DNA of 64,000 bases from Glycine soja (Eukaryota > Streptophyta > Magnoliopsida > Fabales > Fabaceae). Below are positions 36,442 to 48,074 of this stretch, piece after piece. A program made the position numbers and the translations under genes. The stretch covers positions 35,302,411-35,366,410 of the forward strand of contig NC_041004.1 in NCBI RefSeq assembly GCF_004193775.1, given 5' to 3'. Under the pieces are notes generated by a model. It searched no databases and had not been told where the DNA came from. It saw nothing but the letters and a program-made list of their open reading frames with translations. How positions within the stretch are numbered: position 1 is the stretch's first letter; each line of letters begins with the position of its first letter.

Positions 36442-37160
36442 AAACAAACTCACACCAAACCTGTTTCATGCGAGATGACTAGACAGTAGTTGTACCATTC
36501 GTGCTTACTAGTAGCATCAAAACCCTAGCCATGGAGAAAAAACAGAGGAGTAAGAGAGAGTGGCACCAGAATCCAGATCCAATGATGGTGCCGTGCCTTT
36601 ATTTGAGAGTGTGGACTATGAGTGGTCCCTTTGGGCAGTGCAAAGAATATTTTATTATTTAGCTGTGACCCTCCGATGGCACGGGTAGAATTTAATATTC
36701 AAAATATATAAACATAAGTCTAAATAAATTCCTAAAATATATAAACATAAGTCAATTGAGACAATTAATTTTTCGTTTTTTAGCGATACATTATCAAGGA
36801 AGGAATGCTAATTTTAGAATTAAAACGTGGTAACATTGTTCTCTTGTCAATATTTTAGGAATTTATTTAGACTTATGTTTATATATTTTGAATATTAAAT
36901 TCTACCCGTGTCATCTGAGGGTCACCAGCTAAATAATAAAATATTCTTTGCACTGCACAAAGGGACCACTCATAGTCCACACTCTCAAATAAAGGCACGG
37001 CACCATCATTGGATCTGGATTCTGGTACTACTCTCTCTTACTCCTCTGTTTTTTCTCCATGGCTAGGGTTTTGAAGCTACTAGTAAGCACGAATGGTACA
37101 ACTACTGTCTAGTCATCTCGCATGAAACAGGTTTGGTGTGTGTTTGTGTGAGTTTGTTTA
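36442..37160. repeat. Near-perfect ~300-bp inverted repeat (hairpin locus)
   Basis: Arm 1 (36442-36740) and arm 2 (36850-37160) are reverse complements with only about seven mismatches plus a short indel near the outer end; the loop is about 109 bp. Arm 2 reads like a gene 5' end: a promoter-like tract, a CT-rich leader and CCATGGCTAGGGTTTTGAAG, with a short frame after the ATG. No transposon termini or target duplication are evident at the arm ends. It could make a fold-back RNA processed to siRNA or a young miRNA; the parent gene is not identified. Confidence 0.85.
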
Positions 37161-37194
37161 GAGTGGAAAGTGTGGTTTAGCTGCTACTTCAATA

Positions 37195-37345
37195 CTCAAT
37201 ACAAAATATTCTCTCCATCTAAAAAGTTATAAAGGTCCTAGTGAAGAATACAGAAAATTCGATTGAGGAAGAACCATGAAGTCATTGGTTATCATTAGAT
37301 TCAGATAATTTAATGTAATGTGTTCTTGGTGATTATTGGAATTTA
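37195..37345 (-). repeat. Fragment inverted relative to the LTR-like block at 37990
   Basis: About 145 bp here, including GAGGAAGAACCATGAAG and GTGTTCTTGGTGATTATTGG, is the reverse complement of 38010-38155 with moderate divergence. It is most simply a truncated copy of the same element in the opposite direction. 37346-37989 shows no gene. Confidence 0.6.
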
Positions 37346-37989
37346 ATCTGGCTGCCTAGGAACAAGTTGATTTTTGAAGATTATCAATTTTTTGTAATAG
37401 AGGTTATTAGTAAGATTAAGTTTCTTATGTATAGACAAGCGCACTTGCATTTATTTTAGGATCTTGATATAGGTTTTCTTGTATTAGGAAGACTTTTAAT
37501 TTTCTCTAATTGCGGGGTATGCCCCGTTTATTATTGTATCATTTTGGGTTTAATATAATTTACATTTAAAAAAAAAAAAAGCTTTAACCCGATCCTTGTT
37601 TGTAGATATCTATACCATTCACATTATATTGAAACATATCAATCCATTAACATGCAAATAAATATTTTAACAACACTATCATATTGACTTAATTATATTA
37701 TATCGTTTTTTTGGCTGAATGGGAATTATATTATATCCATTCAACGATAAATAAACTAAACTGTAATAAACATTAATATTTACTATATTATAATTAATTT
37801 AATTTAGTATATTAAAATTAATTATAAACCTAATGGGATAAGAATTTATTGTTATTGTATATTAAAATTAATTATAATATTTTAACAAATATTATAATTA
37901 ATTTCTTATATATAATGGACTAATAATATTGCTTGTATTTTTTATGAGATAAATAAATAAATTTTATTCAAGTGAGGTATAAGTAAAGG

Positions 37990-38406
37990 TGTTGGAATTT
38001 TTAGAGATCCTTATAAAATACCAATAATCACCAAGAACACATTACGTTAGATTATCTGAATCTAACGGTAACCAGTAGCTTCATGGTTCTTCCTCGATCG
38101 AAATCTCTGTATTTCTCACTAGTACCTCCGTAACTCTTTAGATGGGGAGAATAAAAACTATGTATGACGACTCGATATATTGGAGACCATAACATTCTTA
38201 TAGCGTGTTAACCTAATAGAGTTCTCATTATCTCCTAATGGACCAACAGTGACATCTGTTTATTTAAGTTTATATCATCTGATTTAGTTGTCTAACAGAC
38301 TCACTTACTTTAATCACATAAAATAAAATTTACTAATAATAAATAACTAATATAATTATCTTATAATATTAACCCACATTAATTATTAGAATAGAAAATT
38401 CCAACA
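37990..38406. mobile_element. Probable solo LTR
   Basis: 417 bp with TGTTGGAATT at the start and AATTCCAACA at the end, a typical LTR inverted terminus. Flanks are AAAGG (37985-37989) and CAAGG (38407-38411), a 4-of-5 match that may be a decayed target duplication. No internal coding region is present. Confidence 0.55.
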
Positions 38407-39389
38407 CAAGGGTACCTAAGCTTTTTACATAATATTCGGTTGTTGCATAAAATACTACCAACAACAAAGTATACAACATATAAAAACCAGAAAGAAAAAA
38501 AACCCTACATACAAAGTTAACCCTTTACATTAAAAGTGTCCCATGTACTCAACATCTACTCTAATGCAATGGTACTAACACCGATCCATCATAAGTTGCA
38601 TTTTATGAACACACCTAAAACTCGTAATTAACAATAAGCAAAATACCTATGTCCTTATGTGTATACTCACCCTGTACACATCAAAACCCTCCTAAATTAT
38701 TTTGCACACAATACCATACCAAAACTATGCCCCCGTACATGCAATTCCCTTGGTCAATAGCTCAATAAAGTACTCGTGGTGCACGCCACCAGAAAATTCA
38801 AACTCAAATGCTCCCTCATTAATTAGCAAAGGGAAAAATTATAGATAAACACCAATGTGCTAATAAATACCTAGTGAGAGAGATGAAAGTGAAAAAAAAA
38901 ATATAGGCTTTATAAATAATATGATTTGATAATTGACACATGGAAAGAGATAGAGAGATAGAGATACTTGAGATGTGTTTGTTAGAGAATCTTTAATGGT
39001 AGATTTCAAATTAAAATCTTAGACCACTTTTTGGTACACCCTACAACGTCATGTAGGATTGAAGATCTCTCAAGATTTTTCTCATGTTTTCCTTTAGTGG
39101 TAGATCTCATTTTGGGATCTTAGATAACTTTTCAACTTTTAAATATTTATTAAAGTAAATATAATTAATTAAATAATTAAATTTAATGAAACATAGAAGA
39201 AAAAAATTTATAAATATTAATAAATAGAAAAATGAACATAAATTTAATTTTTATTTATGACTAATTGTTAAACAGATGAAAAATACATAATTTGGTAATA
39301 AAAAAATGCAACACATTAATGTCAAAGAAAAATTAAATTTCATTATTGTTGTGACCGTAACGTTTCTAAATATGTTCCACTAAATTTGT

Positions 39390-40640
39390 TTAAAATTGTT
39401 GATGAATTTCTCTTGTATGCATAACACATCTTGTTTGCAAGTATGTAACAAAGTTATGAGGAACACCACGAGATTCTTCAACATTTGGAATTTCATTATA
39501 TACATGATCATAATCAACATCAACATTATCACTGAATGTATCTTGTTCGTCTTCGACAATCATGTTATGCAATATAATGCATGTCAACATTATATCCTTC
39601 ATTGTATCCATGTTTCAGGCACATGATGGACCACATATAAATGCGAATTGAAATTTGAGCACACTAAATGCTTGTTCCACATTCTTTCTTGTTGCTTCTT
39701 GACATTTTGCAAATAATTTTCTTCTGGGGCCTTATGGCATTTGTATGGTCTTCACAAATGTGGCCCAATCAAGATAAATACCATCTACAAGATAGTACCC
39801 AATATTATATGAAGTTCCATTAATTATAAATTGTACTAGAGGAGCTCGACCATACAAAACGTCATCAAACACAGACGATTGGTTTAACACATTAATGTCA
39901 TTGTTTGAACCTACAACTTCAAAATATGCATGTCAAATCCACAAGTCTTGTGAAGCGACAACTTCAAGTATTATTGTGGGTTTGCAATGATCACCTCTAC
40001 GATATTGACTTTGTCATGCAACTGGACAATTTTTTCACTCCCAATGCATGCAATCAATAGAACCTAACATACTTGGAAATCCTTGTGCATCTCCAATTTA
40101 TAGTAGGCAATTGGTGTCATTGTTGTTGGGTCTTCTCAAGTACTCTTGTTCAAATATCTCATTAACACCTCTTACAAATTTTTATAAGCATTAAGTTGTA
40201 GTGTATTTGTCAATTCTAATGTACTTATCCACACAATCAGTAGGTAATTCGTATGACAGTATACGAATAGTTACAATGCACTTCTACAATGGTGAGAGAC
40301 CCATTCTACCAACAACATCAGGTCTCATTTGGAAATACTCATCATGATTACTAATAGCATTGACAATTCGAATGAACAATATTTATCGCATTCGAAACCT
40401 ATGTCGGAATTGAGTCTCTGTGTGTACAAAATTTTCTGAGAAGTAGCCATTCATCAATCATAGATGTCCATCTTCACGATTGTGATTAATAACTCTTCTA
40501 GGCCTTCTGTGTTGACTATTATTGCCTCCTTGTTGTTGCATCGCACGTAAGTAGTTCATGATTTGTTCATCATTATCATCGTCAAGTGTTTCATAAACAA
40601 TTTGTTTCCAAACTCTATGAAAGTCATTATTTTGATATGT
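39390..40640 (-). pseudogene. Pong/Harbinger DDE transposase, many stops
   Basis: Reading the minus strand, homologous segments are recognisable over the whole length: GYFSENFVH and RHRFRM at the start, LRRPNNND, the DDE core motif MLGSIDCMHW, SQYRRGDH, INGTSYNIGYYLVDGIY and QEATRKNVEQAFSVLKF. It ends with the conserved ILHNMIVEDE and a 73-aa open tail (39390-39611). At least eight nonsense codons interrupt the frame; several look like Trp or Gln codons changed by C-to-T. The plant family usually has an intact protein of about 400-450 residues. Confidence 0.82.
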
Positions 40641-40719
40641 TGTATGAATGATTGATTACATAAACGAGTAAAAGAAGAATATTGTTTGAAGGAGACGTAC
40701 AACAACGAATGAGAATTGA

Positions 40720-40868
40720 ATAGTTAAATAGCAAATTATACAACGGTTAGTTTTGCAACGACTACTTATGCAATGGATAGTTTCATAACGGCTAGTTTTA
40801 TAACGACTATTTCATAACAACTAGTTTTGTAACGACTACTTATGCAACGACTAGTTTCATAACAACAC
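40720..40868. repeat. Minisatellite of AACGACTAGTTT-type units
   Basis: Repeated blocks such as GCAACGACTACTTATGCAACG and CATAACGGCTAGTTTTATAACG lie just upstream of the transposase start, between the two Pong genes. This is the position of their intergenic or leader region. Confidence 0.6.
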
Positions 40869-41309
40869 TATGGTTACAAATGAAAAAAGAAGACAAGTCA
40901 AACACAATTCCTAAAAATTCAAATTAAAATACGGATACAACAAATTAAAACTACCTATGAAATTAATACTAGATTCCTAGTTTACACCTAATTATTGTAC
41001 AAAAGGCTTGATGGTCTTCGAGTTAAGTTTTGGACATTGTAAATGTGTCCTTCATTAAAATGTTGTAATACTCATTTTTCAATTATTTTTCCCTTATGAC
41101 TGTTAGTTTGGCGTTGAGAATATTTCTTTCCCTGATTGTTTCCTCCACAACAATCAAGTCCATAGAATTGGTAGATGTTCTTACTATTTTCCCCTTACTT
41201 TTCCTTTTGCCCCACTGGACGGACAATTGGAGATGGTATGTCAGCTTCAGCATCTTTGATCAGTGTTTTTGGATTAGATGATGATGAATATGCCACAGAT
41301 GCATAAATC

Positions 41310-41905
41310 TTCATCCTTTTAAAGCAATTTTCAGTAAACTAGTCTAACCATTTTGATTGATATTCTAGAAGTCGCCAAGGATGTTCCAAACCAAAATTGC
41401 TTCCTTCGTCTTCCTTCAAAATGACACATGCATGAAACATGACATCGTTATCCATGCAACCACTTTTCTTCAATGATACCACTTACTTGTAATGACCCTT
41501 GAACTTTTGCATGCCCAAATTAATTTTTTGTCATCATAATTTCAGTTGATTCATTGCTCTTTTGCAGAGTTTACCTCGAAATTTGTTGTAACCTTTCGTG
41601 ACTCTCAACCAAAACACTTATTTTCCTTGACCAATACCAACAATTGAATCAATTGAGATGTTTAGCCATGAACTAATGGGGTGTGTATCTTCTTCAATTG
41701 CAAAGATGAGTCGAGGTTTCCTTTTTATAGAAGATCCTCCTATTTCCTCAACGACAATCTTTTCTAGCCCAATTTGGGTAGAAATTTGTGAAAATTGTGA
41801 ACCAACTTCATCATTTGAAACCATGGTAGGATTGCTTGGTGGGATTGAAGGAAATGTTTTAGAACTTTGAGAATTTACAGTGGAAGGGGTTTGAGTGTTT
41901 GACAT
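41310..41905 (-). pseudogene. Pong ORF1 (NAM-associated/Myb-like accessory protein), broken
   Basis: The first 95 codons are open (41618-41905) and end with PISSWLNISIDSIVGIGQGK, resembling the start of the Myb-like SWLNVSTD region of Pong ORF1 proteins. After the stop the family resemblance continues in shifted frames: MQKFKGHYK, KKSGCMDNDVMFHACVIL and EHPWRLLEYQSKWLD. This protein normally partners the transposase; here it is truncated and frameshifted. Confidence 0.72.
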
Positions 41906-43090
41906 TGATAACTGCTAATTATGAGTATATTTTGTGGTTAAAATATATAGGAATTTGTAATTTTTCTCTTCTAATTCTTCCTTTTTGAGTAAATAATTGT
42001 TAAATTAACATCATTTAAGTTTTTGTATACAATATATTAAAAGTGATGAATTTATGATGCTTAGTGAATAAAATAAAGCCCAAAAAAGTAAGATAATTAA
42101 GGAAAGCAGGGCTAATTAAGGAAAATATACTAATTAAAAGCAAGCTAATTAAGAAAAACAAGGTTAATTAAGGAAAGCAAGCTAATTCAGAAGCCCGCTT
42201 AGCTAAGCTAATCTGCATCTATAAAAGAAGAAGAAAGAAGAAGGAAAAACACAGAGAAATCCCAAGAGAATACAATTTCTTATAGAAGACAAATGCAAGA
42301 AGAAGAAGTAATCATTAAAAGTCATTCCTTCCTTCTATCCCCTTTTATTATCTTACTTCCCTTCACTAAATATTCTCCTCTTTGAATTGTAAAACCTCCT
42401 ATGACTATAAGAGGTTAAACTCCCTTTGTTGAGAACTTGACATCCAATTATTCTTGATGTAATTTCTCTTCCTATCTATTTATGAATATTACATTTGTAT
42501 TATCTTTTCTTGTGCTTAATATTATTGTTTGTGCCTTAATCACCCATTTGCATGGTAAGTTTTAGGGGTAGTATTGGGAGATGTTATTTTCTAATAGAAC
42601 TAGGAAAATGTATCTAAATAAAGTCATCACTAGGAATAAATTGATATTTATTTAGCCTGTGATACATATTTATTCTTAATGCAATTTACTATTTTAGCTC
42701 TGCAAAGGGATTTGAGAGAGAAAATAGATAAATTAGGCTCTTTCATGCGGGGGACCAAAGTTAGAGTATACTAGTAGATGCAGGTGTAAATTGAAATAAT
42801 TATAAATAGAAAAAAAATTATTAATATTACATCAAAAAGTATTTCCGGTAGGTTAAGGTCCCAACATTCTCATATTTTAAATTTACTTCTATAATATTAT
42901 TGGGTTCTTTAATTTTTTGGTCTTTAATTAATTAATTTAAATTTTTGTTTAATTCTTCTCTTGATTTAATTTTCTATCAATTTAAATTACTATTTTTAGT
43001 GGAATATCTAATAAAGACTAGATCTTGAACACTAAAAATTCTCTTAGGTTTATAAAAAACATGAATGGACATGTATGATCGGGTTCATCA
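41906..43090 (+). mobile_element. Possible solo LTR of an unidentified retrotransposon
   Basis: The block starts TGATAACTGC directly after the Pong ORF1 start codon and ends at GGGTTCATCA, so it has TG...CA ends. It holds a TATA-like CTATAAAAG near 42220 and short AATTAAGGAAA repeats at 42095-42180. The flanking five bases do not match (GACAT and CTCTT), so the boundaries are tentative and no coding domain is visible. Confidence 0.35.
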
Positions 43091-43711
43091 CTCTTACCAA
43101 AGGTGCAAAGCCTTTAGTGTCTGCCTTTATCTGGCTATACTTGACCCATGCATGCATGCATGGCCCCTTGACAATTGACACGAGCCCTTGTATTCAACTT
43201 GTGTGTCCCCTTTTATGGACCACAACAACATACTTGATTTAAAACAACAGTAAATAATCTGAGACGAATGAATTGGTGTTGCATCTTTTCATTAAATCGA
43301 GAATATATACAAGCATTTTGGTGGAAGCAATACAAAGTGCAATTTCTGGATTTCTATCTACCACCTATTCCTATGAAAAGAAGGCAGGAGAATACAAAGA
43401 ATAAATAATTAAAGAAAAGCCTAAAGGCAACCATTATTGGGATCTGATAATGAAAAAAGATCTTAAAGAAGAGGCTGAAAGTAATCCTTATCTGTAAAAA
43501 GAAGATAGATACTTTGGCATAGAACTGGCCCTAGGTCTTGGCAAGCATATTTGATAACAATAATTTTCATGATAATTAGCATAGTTGAGAAAGATATTTT
43601 AACCCAAAATTAATTATTAGTTAAATTACAATTTAAAATACACTTCTTATATATACACAATAATTTATATAGATATTTATGTGGACCAGTACTATATATG
43701 AGACCATGCAT

Positions 43712-43958
43712 GATCCAACTTGATCGGACTAAAAGATCTTATATAATGGAAAAGCTATCAAACATCATAGAAATTTCAGCGTCCAATATTACGTACATTT
43801 GAGATATGGTATTGTCATAAAATCCCCCAACACGATCCAACTTGATCTGACTAAAAGATCTTATATAATGGAAAAGCTATCAAACATCATAGAAATTTTA
43901 GCTTACGTTCAATATTACGTACATTTGAGATATGGTATTGTCATGAAATCCCCCAACA
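43712..43958. repeat. Tandem duplication of a ~122-bp unit
   Basis: Unit 1 (43712-43833) and unit 2 (43834-43958) start GATCCAACTTGATC and end in AATCCCCCAACA. They differ at a handful of positions plus a small insertion (GCTTAC). Unit 2 abuts the upstream region of the UBP pseudogene. Confidence 0.9.
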
Positions 43959-44220
43959 TGGACAAACTCAATATTGTAAATGAACACCCTATCCTAACCT
44001 GAGTCACTTTCTTCTCCTCGCCTTTCGCCCTCACCTTCCGCCTCCACTAATTCTCCATCGGAGGTTAGGAGTATTGACATGCTTTCATCAAAACCCAAGA
44101 CATTTCTCCCTCTCGTCTTGAGCAATAGCTTCTGGTGATCTCGTTTTCTCACAGTGCTCTCTTCCCCCTTTCTCTCTCTTCCACAAGCAACGCCACACTA
44201 GGTCAATTTTCGCAATCGCC

Positions 44221-45466
44221 ATGACTGTGATGACTCCTGCTCCCATTGACGTACGTTCCTTTACCCTCCTCACTCTACAACTCCCTCGCGCTTCCAATCA
44301 CTTGCGTGTTTTCAAGTTCGCTTGTAGTTTTTCGCTTTCTCTTATTTGCTTGGATGACTTTCATTCATTTCTGTTGTTTTGGCAAATGGTGTCAATTTGA
44401 ATGTCGTTTTGGGTGGGGATGGTTGGATTGTCGTGGAGTGGATGGGGGTTTCATGTTAGAGGTTGTGGTTTTGATCTGCGCGAGTGGAATTTGCTTCAAT
44501 TACGATGCATTTCGTGCTCGGATTTCGGGGGATTTGATTGGAGTGGGTTCTTTACTGGATCCGAAGTAGGGTGATAGTGATGATTTTTTTTGTTTTGGTT
44601 TTTTTGTAGCAGTAGCAGGAGGACAAGAAGATGCTTCTCTCGCACATGGATTTGGCTGAGAATAATCACCAACCCATGGAAGGTACTTGTTGCTTTCTCA
44701 CTCTTTTGATCTGTGGAGAAACCCCCGCATTTTTCTGTTACTCTATTTATTGGCTTTTATATGATCAATTTAAATAGTTCTTAATAGTTCAGGGAGCCAC
44801 TTCATGCATTGTTTGCCAGAGAGGCAGAGAGGGAATAACTGAGTGACAAATTGGTATTGGAGTTCTTTAGGAGTTCTCCTTGTTTCATGATATTTTATTT
44901 GGTGATTGTGATTTGGTGCATGATGCCCAATTTTGCTTGGATTTTTGTAGAAGCCAATTTCGGTATATATGTTGTGATATCCATGTTCCATGAAAGCCTA
45001 GTACAATCCATATTCCATGACTTCTAAAATCTATAGAAAGAAAAAGAAGATAAAGTTGAATAAGGAGAAAATGATGTGAGGATAGAGAATGGAAAGAAGA
45101 AAACAATTTCTCTTTGGGAGATCCATCTCATAGGCCTTCTGAGTTTTCCAAATCAAGTGGGGGATAGTATTTTTGAATCAACCTGGGACAGTAAACTAGG
45201 ATTGTTAATGTTAAAGTTTAAAAGTTACCCTTTAAAAATAATAATCAATAAATTTCATAGAATTTTGTAATTTTTCTTTCTCAGTGCTGATGATATGTCC
45301 ATTAGTGTGCAATTATCTTGTTTTTTATGTAAATGCATATTTTTATCTGTGATGTTCATTATTTGACCGATTATTTTTTTTTTCCACAGCGCTTTGGTTC
45401 ACAGTGGTGGTGTGCATGGTGGACATTATTATGCTTTTATCAGGCCAACTCTATCTAAGCAGTGGT
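44221..45466 (+). pseudogene. UBP12/UBP13-type ubiquitin-specific protease, large internal deletion
   Basis: Plant UBP12/13 are MATH-domain deubiquitinases of about 1,100 residues. Exon 1 is 44221-44250 (MTVMTPAPID, donor GTACGT). Exon 2 is 44616-44682 (QEDKKMLLSHMDLAENNHQP). Both match the unusual N-terminus of that family. The next recognisable piece is 45383-45462, coding for HSALVHSGGVHGGHYYAFIR and PTLSKQWY, the catalytic-histidine box some 400 residues further on in normal proteins. The MATH domain and the catalytic Cys box are absent. Sequence before 44221 looks like the normal leader (CT-rich), so the promoter may have been kept. Not a functional protease. Confidence 0.78.
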
Positions 45467-47746
45467 ATGTATTCTAGAGCTTTCAAGCCTGAATTTTTCA
45501 GTGCCATATGAGCTACCTGCTTTTGTGCATGTGTGATGATGACTGCTAAGGGGCGCATTGCTATTAAATGTTCATTTTGCTGCATTCATCAAATGCTTTG
45601 TTGTGCTTGGAGTTTTAGAAAACTTGAATAAATAGTTATACCCAATGTTGTCAAAATTGAGATCTTACCTAAGATCGTAAATTGAAGTATCAAAACATGG
45701 GTCATAAGATTTTCTACCAAAATGCACAGAATTATACGTAAAAGATATACATGTGATAAATATGCATAGATTAGGAAAGTATCTTGTAAATGAAACATTG
45801 AACTAAACTTAAAACTAAAAATTCATATTCACAATTTATATGGGTAATTTTTCATATACTCATTAAGCTATATAATCTATATGTTACACACACAGGATAA
45901 TGTGGCAAATACTGACTTTTAAGGGTGATCTATAGATACTCTGTTGTTACGAGTTAAAATAAATACTGCACAAGATATACGATAACTACAATTTTGGGGA
46001 TTATTGATAATTGTATATTAATTTATAAACATGTAGGAATGTTAGCTTATATTTTATAAATGTGGCTAGTATTTTATAACTAGCTCACACCCTAGAGCTT
46101 GACAAATCAAAGTAAAAAAATGAAAGTTAGAACCACAATAAATGAAATTAAAAAAAAAAAAAAGAGTTCTTTATTTTAAGAAATCGGTTCGCCAGGAACT
46201 GATAGGTTTTTTTTTTGCCTAGTTTAGAAATCGCTTTCTGGGAAATCATTTTCTAAACTAGTTTTTTTTTTTAAGAAAAACTCAGTTCAGGATGAGAACT
46301 AAGTTTTTCTTTTTAATTTTTTTTGTTATTTCTTTTAGTTTTTTTTCTAAATTGTTGTTCTATTTTTTTCTTACAGTTTTTTTATAAATTAATTGTTTTT
46401 TGTTTTAATTTTTTTATTTTACTAATTTGTATATATTAATTTATAAAAAATATAATTTATCTAGAATAACATTTAAGAAAAATGCATATATTAATATAAT
46501 CAATATGAATATAATTTAGTTAAGTATTTATAAAAAAATATAATTTATCTAGAATAACATTTAAGAAAAATACATATATTTAAATACTCAATATAAATAT
46601 AATTTAGTTAAATATTTATGAAAATACATATATATTTAAGTGATCTAATTCTTTTACTTAAATGAATTAAATAAATAATACATGTTGAATTTTAATATAA
46701 AATGAATATAATAATGAAATTAAGATTTTTAATTCATAAATCTTATACTTTTTTTCTTAAAGAAACTTGGTGAATGATATTATTTTAACTTTTGCTTCTA
46801 TTTCTATTGATCTTTTGTGTATAAATATATCTATGATATTAACATTAAACGAACTTAAAAGTAATAAAAAGATTAAGATAAAACAAATAAAAAGAGAACT
46901 ACTTAGAATTTCATATATAATGAATAATTTCACTTTTTTTATGCATGAATAATTACAATGTAGTAAAATAAAAAAGTGATTTGGCGAAAATAATTAGAGT
47001 TATGCAGTGAAACAATCAAGTTGGGATTTTTGAAGATGAGTGCTAGCAGGAGGTGAGACCACGCCGTGCCTTGCTTTTGGGTAGTGGTGATCATCGGGTG
47101 GGTACGGGCGGATTCGGGCCCAAAAATCCCAACCTGCAGTAATCCAAAGAGAGAAACATCATGCCCGTCTCCGCCCAAACAAGCTTCGATTTGTGTCGAT
47201 CATGAACTTTAAGTGGCCTTATTCAATTTTTGTGCCCAAATCAATTTTTGTTACCAGATTTTAGTTTGTTGTTTACCTTTTTTCCACTTATTAAATTCTC
47301 ATTACCGCAACCACATGTTGGCCATTGTAGATACTATTGTCAATCAGATGCCAAATGTTAATCTTTAATCTTAAATTCTTAACAAAGCATGTTCCTTTTA
47401 TCAATCCGTTAGTTGCGTAGATACACTACATCAATCTACATGTTTCATGAGGTGAAGCGTTAATGATAAAAAAAACCTCCTTCACAGTAATCTACATGTT
47501 GAAATCATCACCTTCGATGAGACCAAATGTGTCAATGGTAAGACCATGAAGCAGAAAAGTGATGGAAGGTCTCAATCCAACGATTGGGTTCAAGATTGAA
47601 GAACCAAATTGAACGAGAGGGTTAAGATTAAAGAACCGGAGTGAGAGATGGAAGAAAAAAAAAAGTGACTTAACGGAATGGAAGATGAAGGATGAGAAAG
47701 AAATACACTGCAATGAGTAGGTGGAGTAGGGATGAGCAAAAAATAA
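45467..47746. other. AT-rich intergenic sequence without supported genes
   Basis: 46130-46750 is extremely AT-rich with homopolymer runs, and short open frames here have no recognisable domain. 47030-47180 is locally GC-rich (GGGTACGGGCGGATTCGGGC) but is not readable as a protein of a known family. Confidence 0.5.
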
Positions 47747-48074
47747 GGGGGTTGTTAGGTGTACCCAGTATTATTGCTGGTACACCAGAACTTAAGGGAA
47801 AAAGACTGAGATATCCTTGATTCTTAAGTCTTTTAAGTTGATTTGTAAAAGGCTTACAGATCAACTTGATCAAGTTAATCCGTAAGTTTTTTTAAAAGTC
47901 TTTTACGGATCAACTTGATCCATAAAAGTCTTACGGATCAACTTGATTCGTACGATTTACGAACCACCCTCATGCACACTCATCACAAATGCGAAGAAAG
48001 CACAGAGACAATTTTGACATTTTAAAAAAATGTTGAGTGCACCAGCATTATGCTGGATGCATCTAGCAACACCC
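47747..48074. mobile_element. MITE (~330 bp)
   Basis: The ends are imperfect inverted repeats: GGGGGTTGTTAGGTGTACCC at 47747 and, read inward, GGGTGTTGCTAGATGCATCC at 48074. The similarity continues through CCAGYATWATGCTGGT. The interior has repeated TTACGGATCAACTTGAT segments that can pair with each other. There is no coding capacity. A target duplication is not clear (flanks AAATAA and AAAGAA). Confidence 0.75.

Larger units (their letters stand above)
38985..41905 (-). mobile_element. Decayed Pong-like (PIF/Harbinger) transposon
   Basis: Two genes typical of Pong-type elements lie in the same direction: a Myb/NAM-associated ORF1 (about 41310-41905) and a DDE transposase (39390-40640). The low-coordinate end, near GAGAATCTTTAATGGTAGATTTC at 38985, resembles the GAGCATCTCCAATGG-type termini of plant Pong elements. 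I could not find the matching terminus on the other side; a possible LTR insertion starts right after ORF1 and may hide it. Confidence 0.7.

Noticed and set aside
41906..43090. Confident call of a solo LTR
   Set aside because: TG...CA ends and a TATA-like motif exist, but there is no target duplication or second copy in the window, so it was kept only as a low-confidence feature.
44246..44569. 107-aa frame following UBP exon 1
   Set aside because: It is intron 1 of the UBP pseudogene; exon 1 ends at a GTACGT donor and exon 2 resumes the protein at 44616.
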